Positions 42,895 through 51,509 of a stretch of 64,000 nucleotides of DNA are shown piece after piece. The stretch's first letter is position 1. Each line of letters opens with the position of its first letter. Source of the stretch: an uncultured Desulfobacterium sp. (GTDB taxonomy: Bacteria > Desulfobacterota > DSM-4660 > Desulfatiglandales > Desulfatiglandaceae); the NCBI GenBank assembly GCA_900258555.1, contig LT984854.1:608195-672194 (forward strand), read 5' to 3'. A program made the position numbers and the translations under genes. The notes under the pieces are model-generated. The model was given only the letters and a program-made list of their open reading frames with translations. It was not told the DNA's origin and did no database searches.

Positions 42895-43083
42895 ATGGCA
42901 AAGGTGTGTGAGATCTGCGGTAAAAGACCCATTGTCGGCTATAATATTAGCCATGCCCATAATAAGACCAAAAAAATAGCCTATCCCAATCTTCAAAAGG
43001 TGAGAGCAGTACAAAACGGCCAGACAAGAAGGATTAGAATCTGCACAAACTGCATTAAATCAGGCCGTGTTGTCAAGCCTTAA
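42895..43083 (+). CDS. rpmB: 50S ribosomal protein L28
   Basis: 62 residues. CEICGKRPIVGYNISHAHNK and FPNL-like YPNLQKVRAV are characteristic of L28. Two CxxC pairs (C6-C9, and CTNC near 54-57) show that it is the zinc-binding form. The zinc-free paralogue used under zinc shortage is not in the window. AAAGGAGG lies eight bases before the ATG. It sits alone between two minus-strand genes, as is common for rpmB in this group. A possible hairpin (43108-43151) follows. Confidence 0.93.
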   Translation: MAKVCEICGKRPIVGYNISHAHNKTKKIAYPNLQKVRAVQNGQTRRIRICTNCIKSGRVVKP

Positions 43084-43155
43084 CAGACATGAGATGAGAT
43101 CCCGGACGCTGCCAGATAACGCCTTGCCTTAAGGAAGGATTGGCTGGCAGCCCTA

Positions 43156-45294
43156 TTAGAGTCTTTCAACAATAAGGACATCCTTCACTCTCTTTATGGC
43201 CCTGATAATCTCTTGGAGTTGCTTGTAGTTTCCCACCTCTACAGTAAAATTGGCGATCCCCTTCTGATCAGAGGTCGTTTTCACATCAGACTCAACAATA
43301 TTGGCGTCATTCTGGGTTATTATGGTGGTCACATCCGCCAGAACACCCTTTCTGTCAATACTTGTTACCCTTATCCTTGCAATAAATATATCATCTGAGG
43401 TAGCCTCCCACGAGACCTCCACCAGCCTTTCCTTGTCAGTGTTGGGGATATGCTGGCATGCCTTATGGTGTATGGTGATTCCACGGCCCCTGGTGATAAA
43501 CCCTATCACATCCTCACCCGGAATGGGGTGGCAGCAATTGGCGAAACGGACCAGCATATCGTCAACTCCCTTGACCCTGATGCCTCCATCGGCCTTTCGC
43601 CGCTTCATCCGGCCCACCACCTTGCTGACAAGCCCGGCCGGCTTTTCCTCCTCAACACCCAATCTGGGCTTAAGTCTTCCTATGACCTGCTTTGCTGAGA
43701 TCTTGCCCAGGCCGATCTGGGCAACCATATCTTCCACTGAATGAAAGGAAAGTTCCCTTGAAACAGCCGCCAGTTGCTCGCTCCTGATGAGGTTAGGCAC
43801 GGTCAGATGGACCTTTTGCAGATCCTTTTCCAGGATGTCCCTGCCCAGATTGATGCTCTCCTCTCTCACCTGGCTGTTGATCCACTGCCTTATTCTGGTC
43901 TTTGCCCTGGGTGTCTTTACAAATTCCAGCCAGTTTTTTCTCGGGTGCTGTTTTGGAGATGTGAGGATTTCTACGATATCACCGGTCCTCAACTGATATT
44001 TGAGGGTGACCATCTTTCCGTTGACCAGGGCGCCCATGCATTTTTGGCCGACCTCGGAATGGATGGCATAGGCAAAATCAACAGGCGTTGATCCGGCCGG
44101 AAATTCCTTTACCTCTCCACGAGGGGTAAAGACATAGACCTCATTGGGGAAGAGATCCATCCTGACCGTCTCAAGGAATTCCACCGGGTCTTTAAGGCTC
44201 TTTTGCCACTCAAGCAACTGATTGAGCCATTCAAACTGGCTTTCATCGGCCTTACTGACCGCCCCGTCCTTATATTTCCAGTGGGCCGCGATACCTGCCT
44301 CCGCCACCCTGTCCATCTCGTGGGTCCTGATCTGTACCTCCATCCTCTGGCCCCATGGGGTGACCACCGTGGTGTGGAGCGACTGGTATTTATTGGCCTT
44401 CGGTACGGAGATATAGTCCTTTACTCTTCCTGGTACCGGTTTCCACATGGAATGTATGTGGCCCAGGGCCGCATAACAATCGCTAACAGAATTAACAATG
44501 ACCCTGAAGGCCAGGATATCGTGGACCTGGTTGACGTTGAGATTCTGGTTGAGCATCTTTTTATAGATGCTGTAGAAGTGCTTCGGCCTGCCCTTTATAT
44601 TGGCCTGGATGCCGACAGAGGTCAGTTTTTCTGAAAGGATTTTTGTAAATTCAATGATGAACTTTTCACCCTCATCCCTCCTGTGCACCGCCTCGGTCTT
44701 GATTTTTTCATAGATTTCCGGTTCAAGATAAAACAGACACAGGTCCTCCAGGTTGGATTTGATCCACTGGATTCCCATCCTGCCCGCCAGGGGGGCATAG
44801 ATTTCGAGGGTCTCTTTTGCTATGCGCCTCTGTTTTTCAGGGGCCTGAAAGCCCAGGGTCCTCATGTTGTGCAGACGGTCGGCGATCTTGACAATGATCA
44901 CCCGGATATCCGAAGACATGGCCAGGATCATCTTGCGGACGTTTTCTGCCTGACGCTGCTTGCTGCTTGAAAACTGCATCTTGCTGATCTTTGTAACACC
45001 GTCAACAATGTTGGCGGTCTCAGCTCCGAACAGCTCCCTTATCTCTTCAAGTTCTGCGCTGGTGTCCTCCAGTACATCGTGCAGGAGTCCGGCCGCAATA
45101 CAGACCTCATCCATCTTGAGCTGGGAGAGGATATATGCGGCCTCCAGCGGGTGAGAAAGATAAGGCTCTCCAGAAAGCCGGATCTGACCGTGGTGGACTT
45201 TGGCGGAATACACATACGCCTTTTCCACCAGCCTTATATTGGCCTTTGGATGATAGGACAGGATCTCCCTGGTTATGTTATTCAAGCGAATCAT
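43156..45294 (-). CDS. spoT: Bifunctional (p)ppGpp synthetase/hydrolase (RelA/SpoT homologue)
   Basis: 712 residues. The hydrolase HD domain is intact ([22 protein letters not shown]), the synthetase has [20 protein letters not shown] and EVQIRT, and the charged RxKD form (GRVKDY) is typical of bifunctional enzymes. TGS is at about 385-450 ([22 protein letters not shown]) and ACT at the C-terminus ([13 protein letters not shown]). It makes and removes the stringent-response alarmone in the cytosol. ATG 45294 overlaps the end of proS by 17 bases, so the two are co-translated. The symbol rel or rsh would be equally suitable. Confidence 0.93.
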   Translation of the reverse strand: MIRLNNITREILSYHPKANIRLVEKAYVYSAKVHHGQIRLSGEPYLSHPLEAAYILSQLKMDEVCIAAGLLHDVLEDTSAELEEIRELFGAETANIVDGVTKISKMQFSSSKQRQAENVRKMILAMSSDIRVIIVKIADRLHNMRTLGFQAPEKQRRIAKETLEIYAPLAGRMGIQWIKSNLEDLCLFYLEPEIYEKIKTEAVHRRDEGEKFIIEFTKILSEKLTSVGIQANIKGRPKHFYSIYKKMLNQNLNVNQVHDILAFRVIVNSVSDCYAALGHIHSMWKPVPGRVKDYISVPKANKYQSLHTTVVTPWGQRMEVQIRTHEMDRVAEAGIAAHWKYKDGAVSKADESQFEWLNQLLEWQKSLKDPVEFLETVRMDLFPNEVYVFTPRGEVKEFPAGSTPVDFAYAIHSEVGQKCMGALVNGKMVTLKYQLRTGDIVEILTSPKQHPRKNWLEFVKTPRAKTRIRQWINSQVREESINLGRDILEKDLQKVHLTVPNLIRSEQLAAVSRELSFHSVEDMVAQIGLGKISAKQVIGRLKPRLGVEEEKPAGLVSKVVGRMKRRKADGGIRVKGVDDMLVRFANCCHPIPGEDVIGFITRGRGITIHHKACQHIPNTDKERLVEVSWEATSDDIFIARIRVTSIDRKGVLADVTTIITQNDANIVESDVKTTSDQKGIANFTVEVGNYKQLQEIIRAIKRVKDVLIVERL

Positions 45295-47005
45295 AGAGTA
45301 ATTTTACTTTTTCCATGATTACGGCAGGGGCGTTTTTTAAAGGGATATTTATGCTTTCTGATTCGGATCTAAGCCTCATCTCCGCAAGGCCCTCCTTGAC
45401 TCCCCTGAGTCCAATGGTCACCCTCACTGGTATCCCTATCAGATCAGCGTCATTAAATTTTACACCCGCTCGCTCATCCCTGTCATCAAGAATGACGTCA
45501 ATATTGTTATCTAAAAGCTCATTGTATATGGCCTCTGCGGCCTGGGCCACCAGGGGTTCGTGCATCTGGAGAGGCAGTATGGTCACCTCAAAGGGGGCAA
45601 TGGGAATGGGGAAGATTATGCCGTTTTTATCATGATTCTGTTCTATGGCCGCAGCCACGGTCCTTCCAACCCCGATACCGTAACAGCCCATGATGATGGG
45701 CCGCTCCTTTCCCTCCTCATCGAGAAACATCGCCTTTAAGGCCTTGCTGTATTTGGTGCCGAGCTTAAAGATGTGCCCCACCTCAATACCCCTTTTAAAG
45801 GCGACCTGGCCGCCGCATCTGGGGCATGTGTCCCTGGCAGTGATGATCCTGATGTCACCGAATTCATTTACCTTAAAGTCCCTGTCCAGGTTTGCGTCTT
45901 TGATGTGGAAATCCTTTCTGTTTCCTCCTACGACAAAGTTTTTCATTACCTTTATGGCGTTATCAGCCACTACCCTCATCTTCAAGCCTATCGGTCCTGC
46001 AAAACCAATGGGCGCGCCGGTTTTGTCCGCCACCAGTCCGGCATCGGCCAGCTCCAGCGTCTGGGCGCCAAGAAATCGCCTCAGCTTTGCCTCGTTCACC
46101 TCGTGGTCGCCCCTGACCAGGGCCGCGACTACCTCGCCGTCTGCAACAAATATCAGTGTCTTTATCAGCCCCTCCGGCCTTATGGAAAGAAAGGCCGCCA
46201 CCTCCTCAACGGTCTTGATATCAGGGGTTGAGACCTCTGCGGCAGGTTCAAGGACGGTGTCTTTGAGATCAGGCGGGATATCAGGGCTCGTGACTTCCGC
46301 CCTTTCCAGGTTTGCAGCGTAATCACACATGGTGCAGTTGATAATCTCATCCTCCCCGGTCTCCGCAAGGACCATGAACTCGTGGGAATAGCTTCCGCCA
46401 ATGGTCCCGGTGTCCGCCTCAACCGCTCTGAACCTCAACCCGCAGCGCCTGAATATCCGGAAATAGGCCCTGTTCATCGCCTCGTAGCTCTTATTGGCGT
46501 GATCTTCGTCCATGTCAAAGCTGTAGGCGTCTTTCATCACGAATTCGCGGCCACGCATCAGACCGAACCTGGGCCTGATTTCATCCCGGAATTTGGTCTG
46601 TATCTGATAGAAATTGATCGGCATCTGCTTATAGGAGCGTATCTCCTTACGGACAAGATCAGTGATCACCTCCTCGTGTGTCGGCCCCAGACAGGCCTCA
46701 CGGTTGTGGCGGTCTTTAAATCTTAAGAGTTCCCTGCCGTAAAATTCCCATCTGCCGCTTTCCTGCCACAGCTCCGCAGGCTGCACCGCGGGCATCAAGA
46801 CCTCCACAGCGCCCGCCCTGTTCATCTCTTCCCTTATAATGTTTTCCACCTTTTTGAGAGACTTCAACCCTGCCGGAAGATATGTGTATATGCCGGAGGT
46901 CAGCTTCCTGATCATGCCCGCCCTCAGCATCAACTGATGACTGATTACCTCTGCCTCTGCCGGGACCTCCTTGTAGGTGGGCATAAAATATTTGGTATAT
47001 CGCAT
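45278..47005 (-). CDS. proS: Prolyl-tRNA synthetase, bacterial type
   Basis: 575 residues. Class II motifs are clear: motif 1 around [25 protein letters not shown], motif 2 [26 protein letters not shown], motif 3 [20 protein letters not shown]. The editing (INS) domain occupies about 225-385, with [12 protein letters not shown] and GFAGPIGL, marking the prokaryote-type enzyme that deacylates Ala-tRNA(Pro). The anticodon-binding domain is at the C-terminus. It is the upstream member of a proS-spoT pair, linking an aminoacylation enzyme directly to the stringent-response enzyme. Confidence 0.94.
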   Translation of the reverse strand: MRYTKYFMPTYKEVPAEAEVISHQLMLRAGMIRKLTSGIYTYLPAGLKSLKKVENIIREEMNRAGAVEVLMPAVQPAELWQESGRWEFYGRELLRFKDRHNREACLGPTHEEVITDLVRKEIRSYKQMPINFYQIQTKFRDEIRPRFGLMRGREFVMKDAYSFDMDEDHANKSYEAMNRAYFRIFRRCGLRFRAVEADTGTIGGSYSHEFMVLAETGEDEIINCTMCDYAANLERAEVTSPDIPPDLKDTVLEPAAEVSTPDIKTVEEVAAFLSIRPEGLIKTLIFVADGEVVAALVRGDHEVNEAKLRRFLGAQTLELADAGLVADKTGAPIGFAGPIGLKMRVVADNAIKVMKNFVVGGNRKDFHIKDANLDRDFKVNEFGDIRIITARDTCPRCGGQVAFKRGIEVGHIFKLGTKYSKALKAMFLDEEGKERPIIMGCYGIGVGRTVAAAIEQNHDKNGIIFPIPIAPFEVTILPLQMHEPLVAQAAEAIYNELLDNNIDVILDDRDERAGVKFNDADLIGIPVRVTIGLRGVKEGLAEMRLRSESESINIPLKNAPAVIMEKVKLLYDSLE

Positions 47006-47213
47006 GAGAAATTTATACTCCTTTCATGGGGTTAAAGGCCGCGGTAGTAACTTATCAATAAGTCCGGGTGCGGTAATAAGTTTGCCCCTTTAGCTGATCT
47101 ATTAGGGTTGTAAATGATGCAAGTCAAGAATATTATGATTCAAGTTGCCTTTGGTGGCCGGTAGAGCTAAACAGGCAAAATGATATTTAGCTAATAAACA
47201 CAAGGGACATGGC

Positions 47214-47609
47214 ATGGAAAATTTCAGGGTCTTGATCGTTGACGATGAATTGGACTTTCTAGAGACCATCCTCATACGTCTTCAAAGACGCAATGTTGAT
47301 GCCGTAGGTGTGAGCAGCGGGAAAATGGCCATTGAAATGATAGAGCGGGAGCATTTCGATGTCGCGATTTTGGATGTGCGCATGCCGGGTATTGATGGAT
47401 TCGAAACCCTCAGGGAAATCAAAAAGAGAAGGCCGTTCATGGAAGTTATCATGCTCACGGGTCACGGATCGGTAGAGTCGGGGATACAGGGAATGCAGAT
47501 GGGTGCATTCGACTATGTCTTAAAGCCTGTAAAAATTGATGATCTGTTGGATCGGGTGCGAAAGGCATTTGAGCGAAAGGCGATTCACGAAAAAAAATCA
47601 GGAAGGTGA
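47214..47609 (+). CDS. Single-domain response regulator (CheY-like)
   Basis: 131 residues, receiver only: VLIVDDELDF, AILDVRMPGIDGF with the phosphoacceptor Asp near 54, MLTGHGS and the Lys in VLKPVK. There is no output domain; about 15 charged residues follow. It is followed by a kinase and another receiver, consistent with phosphorelay. The ATG is preceded by GGGAC, a weak site. Confidence 0.88.
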   Translation: MENFRVLIVDDELDFLETILIRLQRRNVDAVGVSSGKMAIEMIEREHFDVAILDVRMPGIDGFETLREIKKRRPFMEVIMLTGHGSVESGIQGMQMGAFDYVLKPVKIDDLLDRVRKAFERKAIHEKKSGR

Positions 47610-47616
47610 TGTTATA

Positions 47617-47664
47617 ATGGAGGATAACAAGGGCATTAAAGGGCTCCGGCATTTCTATGGCTGA
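47617..47664 (+). CDS. 15-residue leader ORF before the kinase
   Basis: ATG 47617 follows AAGGTGATGTTATA and opens 15 codons that end at TGA 47662, overlapping the kinase ATG at 47657. The kinase itself has no good ribosome site, so re-initiation from this ORF is plausible. No peptide function is implied. Confidence 0.3.
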   Translation: MEDNKGIKGLRHFYG

Positions 47665-48601
47665 AAACGCGAACAAGCTTACAGATCGTATACATTATAT
47701 TTTGCCTTATCTGCCCGGTGTACTGACTATTGTAATCGCTTTACCCGTGTGGTTTGCCGCCGGTCCAATTCTTGGCATCCTTGCGGGGGTGCTGGGTATG
47801 GGATGCACCTTGACATGCCACAGAATTTTGGTGAGGGTCCGGGAGATCAGTGATCAGAAGGCCTGTCTGGATGCGCAACTCATCCAGTCGCAAAAGCTGG
47901 CGGCCATCGGGGAGCTTTCATCCGGTATAGCCCACGAGATCAACAACCCCCTTGCGATCATCGGTCAGGAGGTGCAGTGGATCAGGCATATTGTCGACAA
48001 AGCGGCGATCGGCAGCGAACACCATGCAGAGTTGGACGAATCCGTCACGGAAATCGGAAAACAGGTGAAGCGGTGTGCGGAGATAACCCATAAGCTCTTG
48101 GACTTTGCCAGGAAAAGAGACCCCCTCATTCAGGGGTGCGATGTCAACAGGCTGATCGAGGATATGGTGAGACTTGTTGAGCGAGAAACGGCCCAGAAAA
48201 ATATCGCCATCGTGAGGAACTATCATGAAGGCCTGCCCGAGCTATACACTGATCATCCCCTGTTAAGACAGGTTATTCTCAATTTGCTCAACAATGCAAC
48301 CTATGCAATAGATAAAGATGGGACCATCACGGTCAAGACACTGAGGAAAGGGCAAGATGCCCTGGAAATACTGATCACGGACACCGGCTGCGGCATAACC
48401 AGTGAAAATATAAGGAAGGTATTCAATCCTTTCTTTACTACCAAACCCCCGGGCAAGGGTACCGGATTAGGCCTTTCTTTGTGTCACAGTATCATCCACA
48501 AATTGGGAGGCGACATTCGAGTTGAGAGTGAACCTGGAAAGGGTGCCACGTTTATTATCCGCCTGCCCATGAATTATGCCGAAGGAGAAAATTTGATATG
48601 A
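47657..48601 (+). CDS. Sensor histidine kinase without periplasmic sensor
   Basis: 314 residues. Two adjacent membrane helices (about 13-58) with almost no loop, then a HisKA dimerisation helix (SGIAHEINNPLAIIG, phospho-His near 92) and HATPase_c (NLLNNATYAI, DTGCGI, GKGTGLGLSL). The lack of a sensor domain suggests sensing within the membrane or through a partner protein. It is flanked by two receiver genes, overlapping the second by four bases, which are its likely partners. Confidence 0.87.
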   Translation: MAENANKLTDRIHYILPYLPGVLTIVIALPVWFAAGPILGILAGVLGMGCTLTCHRILVRVREISDQKACLDAQLIQSQKLAAIGELSSGIAHEINNPLAIIGQEVQWIRHIVDKAAIGSEHHAELDESVTEIGKQVKRCAEITHKLLDFARKRDPLIQGCDVNRLIEDMVRLVERETAQKNIAIVRNYHEGLPELYTDHPLLRQVILNLLNNATYAIDKDGTITVKTLRKGQDALEILITDTGCGITSENIRKVFNPFFTTKPPGKGTGLGLSLCHSIIHKLGGDIRVESEPGKGATFIIRLPMNYAEGENLI

Positions 48602-48996
48602 CAAAAACAGTTAAACCTCGCATCCTGATTGTAGACGATGAAGAACGATTCAGAATAACACTCTGTAAACTTTTAAAGGCAGAGGGGCTGGATGCAGCAC
48701 ATATCGGTGGAGCGATGGAGGCGCTTGAACTAATAAGAGATCAGGAATTCGATGTTATCCTGCTGGATGTAAAAATGCCGGGGATGAATGGAATAGAGGC
48801 CTTGGCCGAGATCAAGAAAATCAGGAGGGATATAGAGGTGATCATGCTCACCGGGCATGCATCCGTGGACATGGCCGTGGAAATCATGCGCCTCGGTGGG
48901 TACGAATATCTCCTCAAGCCCTGCCCCATAGATGAGTTGTTGTTAAAGATTGACCTGGCCCACGAGAGAAGGCTTGAAAAAATACATCAGGAATAA
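48598..48996 (+). CDS. Single-domain response regulator (CheY-like)
   Basis: 132 residues: ILIVDDEERF, VILLDVKMPGMNGIEAL (Asp near 57), MLTGHAS and LLKPCP. No output domain follows. ATG 48598 overlaps the kinase stop (ATGA), so the kinase-receiver pair is co-translated. A 262-base gap with regulatory sites follows. Confidence 0.88.
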   Translation: MTKTVKPRILIVDDEERFRITLCKLLKAEGLDAAHIGGAMEALELIRDQEFDVILLDVKMPGMNGIEALAEIKKIRRDIEVIMLTGHASVDMAVEIMRLGGYEYLLKPCPIDELLLKIDLAHERRLEKIHQE

Positions 48997-49049
48997 GCCG
49001 TTTCTGATCCAATTAATGGTCCATAGCCTTACTTTCAATCTTATCTCTC

Positions 49050-49064
49050 TTTACACTTTGTAAA
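49050..49064. promoter_or_regulatory. Palindromic upstream activator site
   Basis: TTTACA-CTT-TGTAAA is a perfect inverted repeat followed by AAATGCTGAC. It lies about 123 bases upstream of the sigma-54 promoter at 49187. An almost identical 27-base block occurs at 56737. A second dyad, TTAACCGGTTAA, lies at 49143-49154 between it and the promoter. Confidence 0.6.
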
Positions 49065-49186
49065 AAATGCTGACAGTTATTACTTGCTGACAGGTTGTCC
49101 TACCTATAGTCTTTCATGGTAATTCCAACGATGCCGGGTCAGTTAACCGGTTAAATCTTAAGTCTTTTAGTTACAAGCGAAATAGA

Positions 49187-49202
49187 TGGCACAATTCATG
49201 CT
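49187..49202 (+). promoter_or_regulatory. Sigma-54 (-24/-12) promoter
   Basis: TGGCACAATTCATGCT matches TGGCAC-N5-TTGCW with GG and GC ten bases apart; only the first T of TTGC differs. It lies 56 bases before the Cache kinase gene at 49259. Confidence 0.68.
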
Positions 49203-49258
49203 AATATTTCTTTTCATATTTCTTGTGAACACCACACTTCTATTAGGAAAATATTCAT

Positions 49259-50944
49259 ATGCATGAAGACCCTTATTCAAAGCTGAAGCGGATGATCTTT
49301 GTGATCATGATCCTGGTCCCTGCTATCCCATTTTTTCTGACTCTGGGTATAGGGTACTATTACTTTGCCGATTCTATTGAAACTGCTACAACCGCAAGCA
49401 TGAACAGAATTGTGGAAGATCACCGGCAGATGATAGACACATTTCTCCTGGAGAGAAAGGCTGACCTTGAGTTTTTGTTGAACTCCTATGGTTACGATGA
49501 GTTATCCGAGCCCAAAAAGTTATCCGATATCTTCTCTCAATTACAGAAACAATCAAATGCCTTTCTTGATCTTGGAGTATTTAATGAAAAAGGAATTCAT
49601 GTTGGGTATCAGGGACCATATAAATTAATCGGCAAAGACTATGGAAAAGAAGAATGGTTTCAACATGTGCTTAAAGAGGGGTACTATATCAGTGATGTAT
49701 TCCTGGGGTTCCGGCAGCTTCCTCATTTCATCATTGCCTTGATGCGTGAGGGTAATGGCAGGAGATGGGTAATTCGGGCTACCATTGATACGATCACCTT
49801 TAATGAAATGGTAAAAAAGGTGAGGATCGGCAGGACCGGTGAGGCTTACCTTGTAAATAATGAGGGAATATTTCAGAGCGAAAGGCGTTCAGGCGGGGCT
49901 CTCTTGGAAAAATGCGAGGAAGGGATGCCGCACCCGCAAGACCAAAATGGGATAAAGATCTCCATTCAAAAAGATGTGACAGGAGATACATATCTGTATG
50001 CAACCACGTGGCTGAAAAACAAGAATTGGCTTTTGATCGTCAGACAGCAGGAAAATGATGCATTCAAGGCCCTAAGGGCCGCCTCCTATTCCATTTTATT
50101 TATCGTGATTATTGGTGGGGTCTTAATTATTGGAACAGCGTCTTATATAACGGATCTCATTGTGCGTCGGTTGAACCTGATGGACAGAGACAAACAGCAG
50201 TTGAGCGGTCAACTGGTGAGGGCCACCAGACTTGCTGAAATAGGAGAAATGGCCTCAGGTTTTGCCCATGAAATAAACAACCCCCTTCAAATAATGATTT
50301 CCGAGCAGGCCTTAATAGATACTTTATTTTCTGAACTCAAGAAAAAGGGAGAAATTAAAGAAAGTGAGGACTTAGCTGAGATCGAGGATTCAATGTCTCA
50401 AATAAAGCTTCAGATCCAACGGTGCGCAAAGATTACCCAGGCCATCCTTAAATTCGGCAGACAAGGGGAATCAAAAATAACGGATATTGATCTTAATACA
50501 TTTTTCCCGGAAGTAATAGGTATGGTTGAAAAGAAGGCGTCGGTCCAGGGTATAGTGATGAAAAACGAAATAGATCCAAATACACCTTTGATACATGGGG
50601 ATTCCGGTCAGTTAAGCCAGGTCTTTATCAACCTTTTTAATAACGCCATTGATTCCATTGCCGAGCAACATGGCTCAAAGGGAGGAGAGATTATTATAAA
50701 AACCGAACCGCAGGAAGACGGGAGGATTAAGATTTCAGTTTCAGACAACGGGATTGGCATCAGCCCTGAAAATATGAAAAAGGTTTTCTCCCCCTTTTTT
50801 ACAACAAAGCCGGTAGGCAAAGGCACTGGTTTAGGATTGAGTGTTTGTTATGGAATTATTGATGCGATGGGCGGAACAATGGAAGTAACAAGCCAGAGAG
50901 GTATTGGTACAACCTTTATCATTCATCTCAATGCGGTGACCTAA
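49259..50944 (+). CDS. Cache-domain sensor histidine kinase
   Basis: 561 residues. Membrane helix 1 is at about 14-36 and helix 2 at about 275-300, enclosing a periplasmic double-Cache sensor (segments VGYQGPYKLIGKDYGKEEWF, GYYISDVFLGFRQLPHFI and TGEAYLVNNEG). The kinase core has FAHEINNPLQIM (phospho-His near 340), NLFNNAIDSI, DNGIGI and GKGTGLGLSV. It should sense a small molecule outside the cytoplasmic membrane. It is a close paralogue of the kinase at 61319. A probable sigma-54 promoter precedes it. No receiver is adjacent downstream, so it may use the receivers at 47-49 kb. Confidence 0.9.
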   Translation: MHEDPYSKLKRMIFVIMILVPAIPFFLTLGIGYYYFADSIETATTASMNRIVEDHRQMIDTFLLERKADLEFLLNSYGYDELSEPKKLSDIFSQLQKQSNAFLDLGVFNEKGIHVGYQGPYKLIGKDYGKEEWFQHVLKEGYYISDVFLGFRQLPHFIIALMREGNGRRWVIRATIDTITFNEMVKKVRIGRTGEAYLVNNEGIFQSERRSGGALLEKCEEGMPHPQDQNGIKISIQKDVTGDTYLYATTWLKNKNWLLIVRQQENDAFKALRAASYSILFIVIIGGVLIIGTASYITDLIVRRLNLMDRDKQQLSGQLVRATRLAEIGEMASGFAHEINNPLQIMISEQALIDTLFSELKKKGEIKESEDLAEIEDSMSQIKLQIQRCAKITQAILKFGRQGESKITDIDLNTFFPEVIGMVEKKASVQGIVMKNEIDPNTPLIHGDSGQLSQVFINLFNNAIDSIAEQHGSKGGEIIIKTEPQEDGRIKISVSDNGIGISPENMKKVFSPFFTTKPVGKGTGLGLSVCYGIIDAMGGTMEVTSQRGIGTTFIIHLNAVT

Positions 50945-51010
50945 TTGATTTTTCACAAGCAAAAAATATTATTGACTCATATCAGCTTTCCTGCAATTAT
51001 TCTTCTTAAC

Positions 51011-51141
51011 AAAGGGGAGTAGCAAACAAGCGGCTATCGTCAACACGCCTGTTTAATAAGGCCGGTACCGCTGGTTAGGAAGTCCTAACAGGCAAGACCT
51101 TTATCACGATGGATATATATCGCGGTAAGGGTCTTTTTTTT
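51011..51141 (+). ncRNA. yybP-ykoY (Mn2+) riboswitch with overlapping terminator
   Basis: AAAGGGGAGTAGC (51011-51023) is the signature 5' segment of the yybP-ykoY aptamer. A perfect hairpin GTTAGGA-AG-TCCTAAC (about 51073-51088) and CAGGCAAGACCTTT follow, the last carrying the ion-site loop sequence. The AAGACCTTTATC strand also pairs with GATAT..GGTAAGGGTCTT to form a terminator ending in eight T (to 51141). The two folds are therefore exclusive, and metal binding would prevent termination. Downstream are a zinc-ribbon gene and a P-type cation ATPase, a known target class for this riboswitch. Assigned by eye, without a covariance search. Confidence 0.8.
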
Positions 51142-51187
51142 GGGTAAAATCGGTTAACACTAAGAAATATTTTCAAAGGAGGCTTTT

Positions 51188-51442
51188 ATGAAATGTCCGG
51201 TTTGTGCTGTTGAATTAACCATGTCCGAGAGGCAAGGCATTGAGATTGACTATTGTCCAAAATGCCGGGGGGTCTGGCTGGATCGGGGCGAGCTTGATAA
51301 GATTATTGAAAGGTCAACTGTTGTCCCGCAAAGGGATTATCCTGAAAGACCGAAACCTTATGGGGATTACAGGGAAAAGCAAGTCTACTCCCACCATAAG
51401 CCACATAGAAAAAAATCTTTCTTGGAAGAGTTATTTGATTGA
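51188..51442 (+). CDS. Zinc-ribbon protein (TFIIB-type family)
   Basis: 84 residues. MKCPVCAVEL and YCPKCRGVWLDRGELDKII form the zf-TFIIB ribbon with four Cys in two CxxC pairs. A His/Lys/Tyr-rich tail (about 55-84) and an acidic last helix follow. AAAGGAGG precedes the ATG. It is the first gene after the riboswitch and 67 bases before the cation ATPase, suggesting a role in metal handling or as an accessory of the pump. Function of this family is not established. Confidence 0.82.
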   Translation: MKCPVCAVELTMSERQGIEIDYCPKCRGVWLDRGELDKIIERSTVVPQRDYPERPKPYGDYREKQVYSHHKPHRKKSFLEELFD

Positions 51443-51509
51443 TTCTTAAAGCTGACTGCTAGCGGCTAACAGCTTATCGCTTTATTTTACTTAATTATCA
51501 GGGAGTTCA

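Noticed and set aside
43108-43151. GCTGCCAG/CTGGCAGC inverted repeat after rpmB as terminator
   Set aside because: The loop is 28 bases and no T-run follows on either strand; it could be structure, but not a supported terminator.
47214-49000. CRISPR array or tRNA genes in the window
   Set aside because: I looked for regularly spaced repeats and cloverleaf-like sequences and saw none that I could support.
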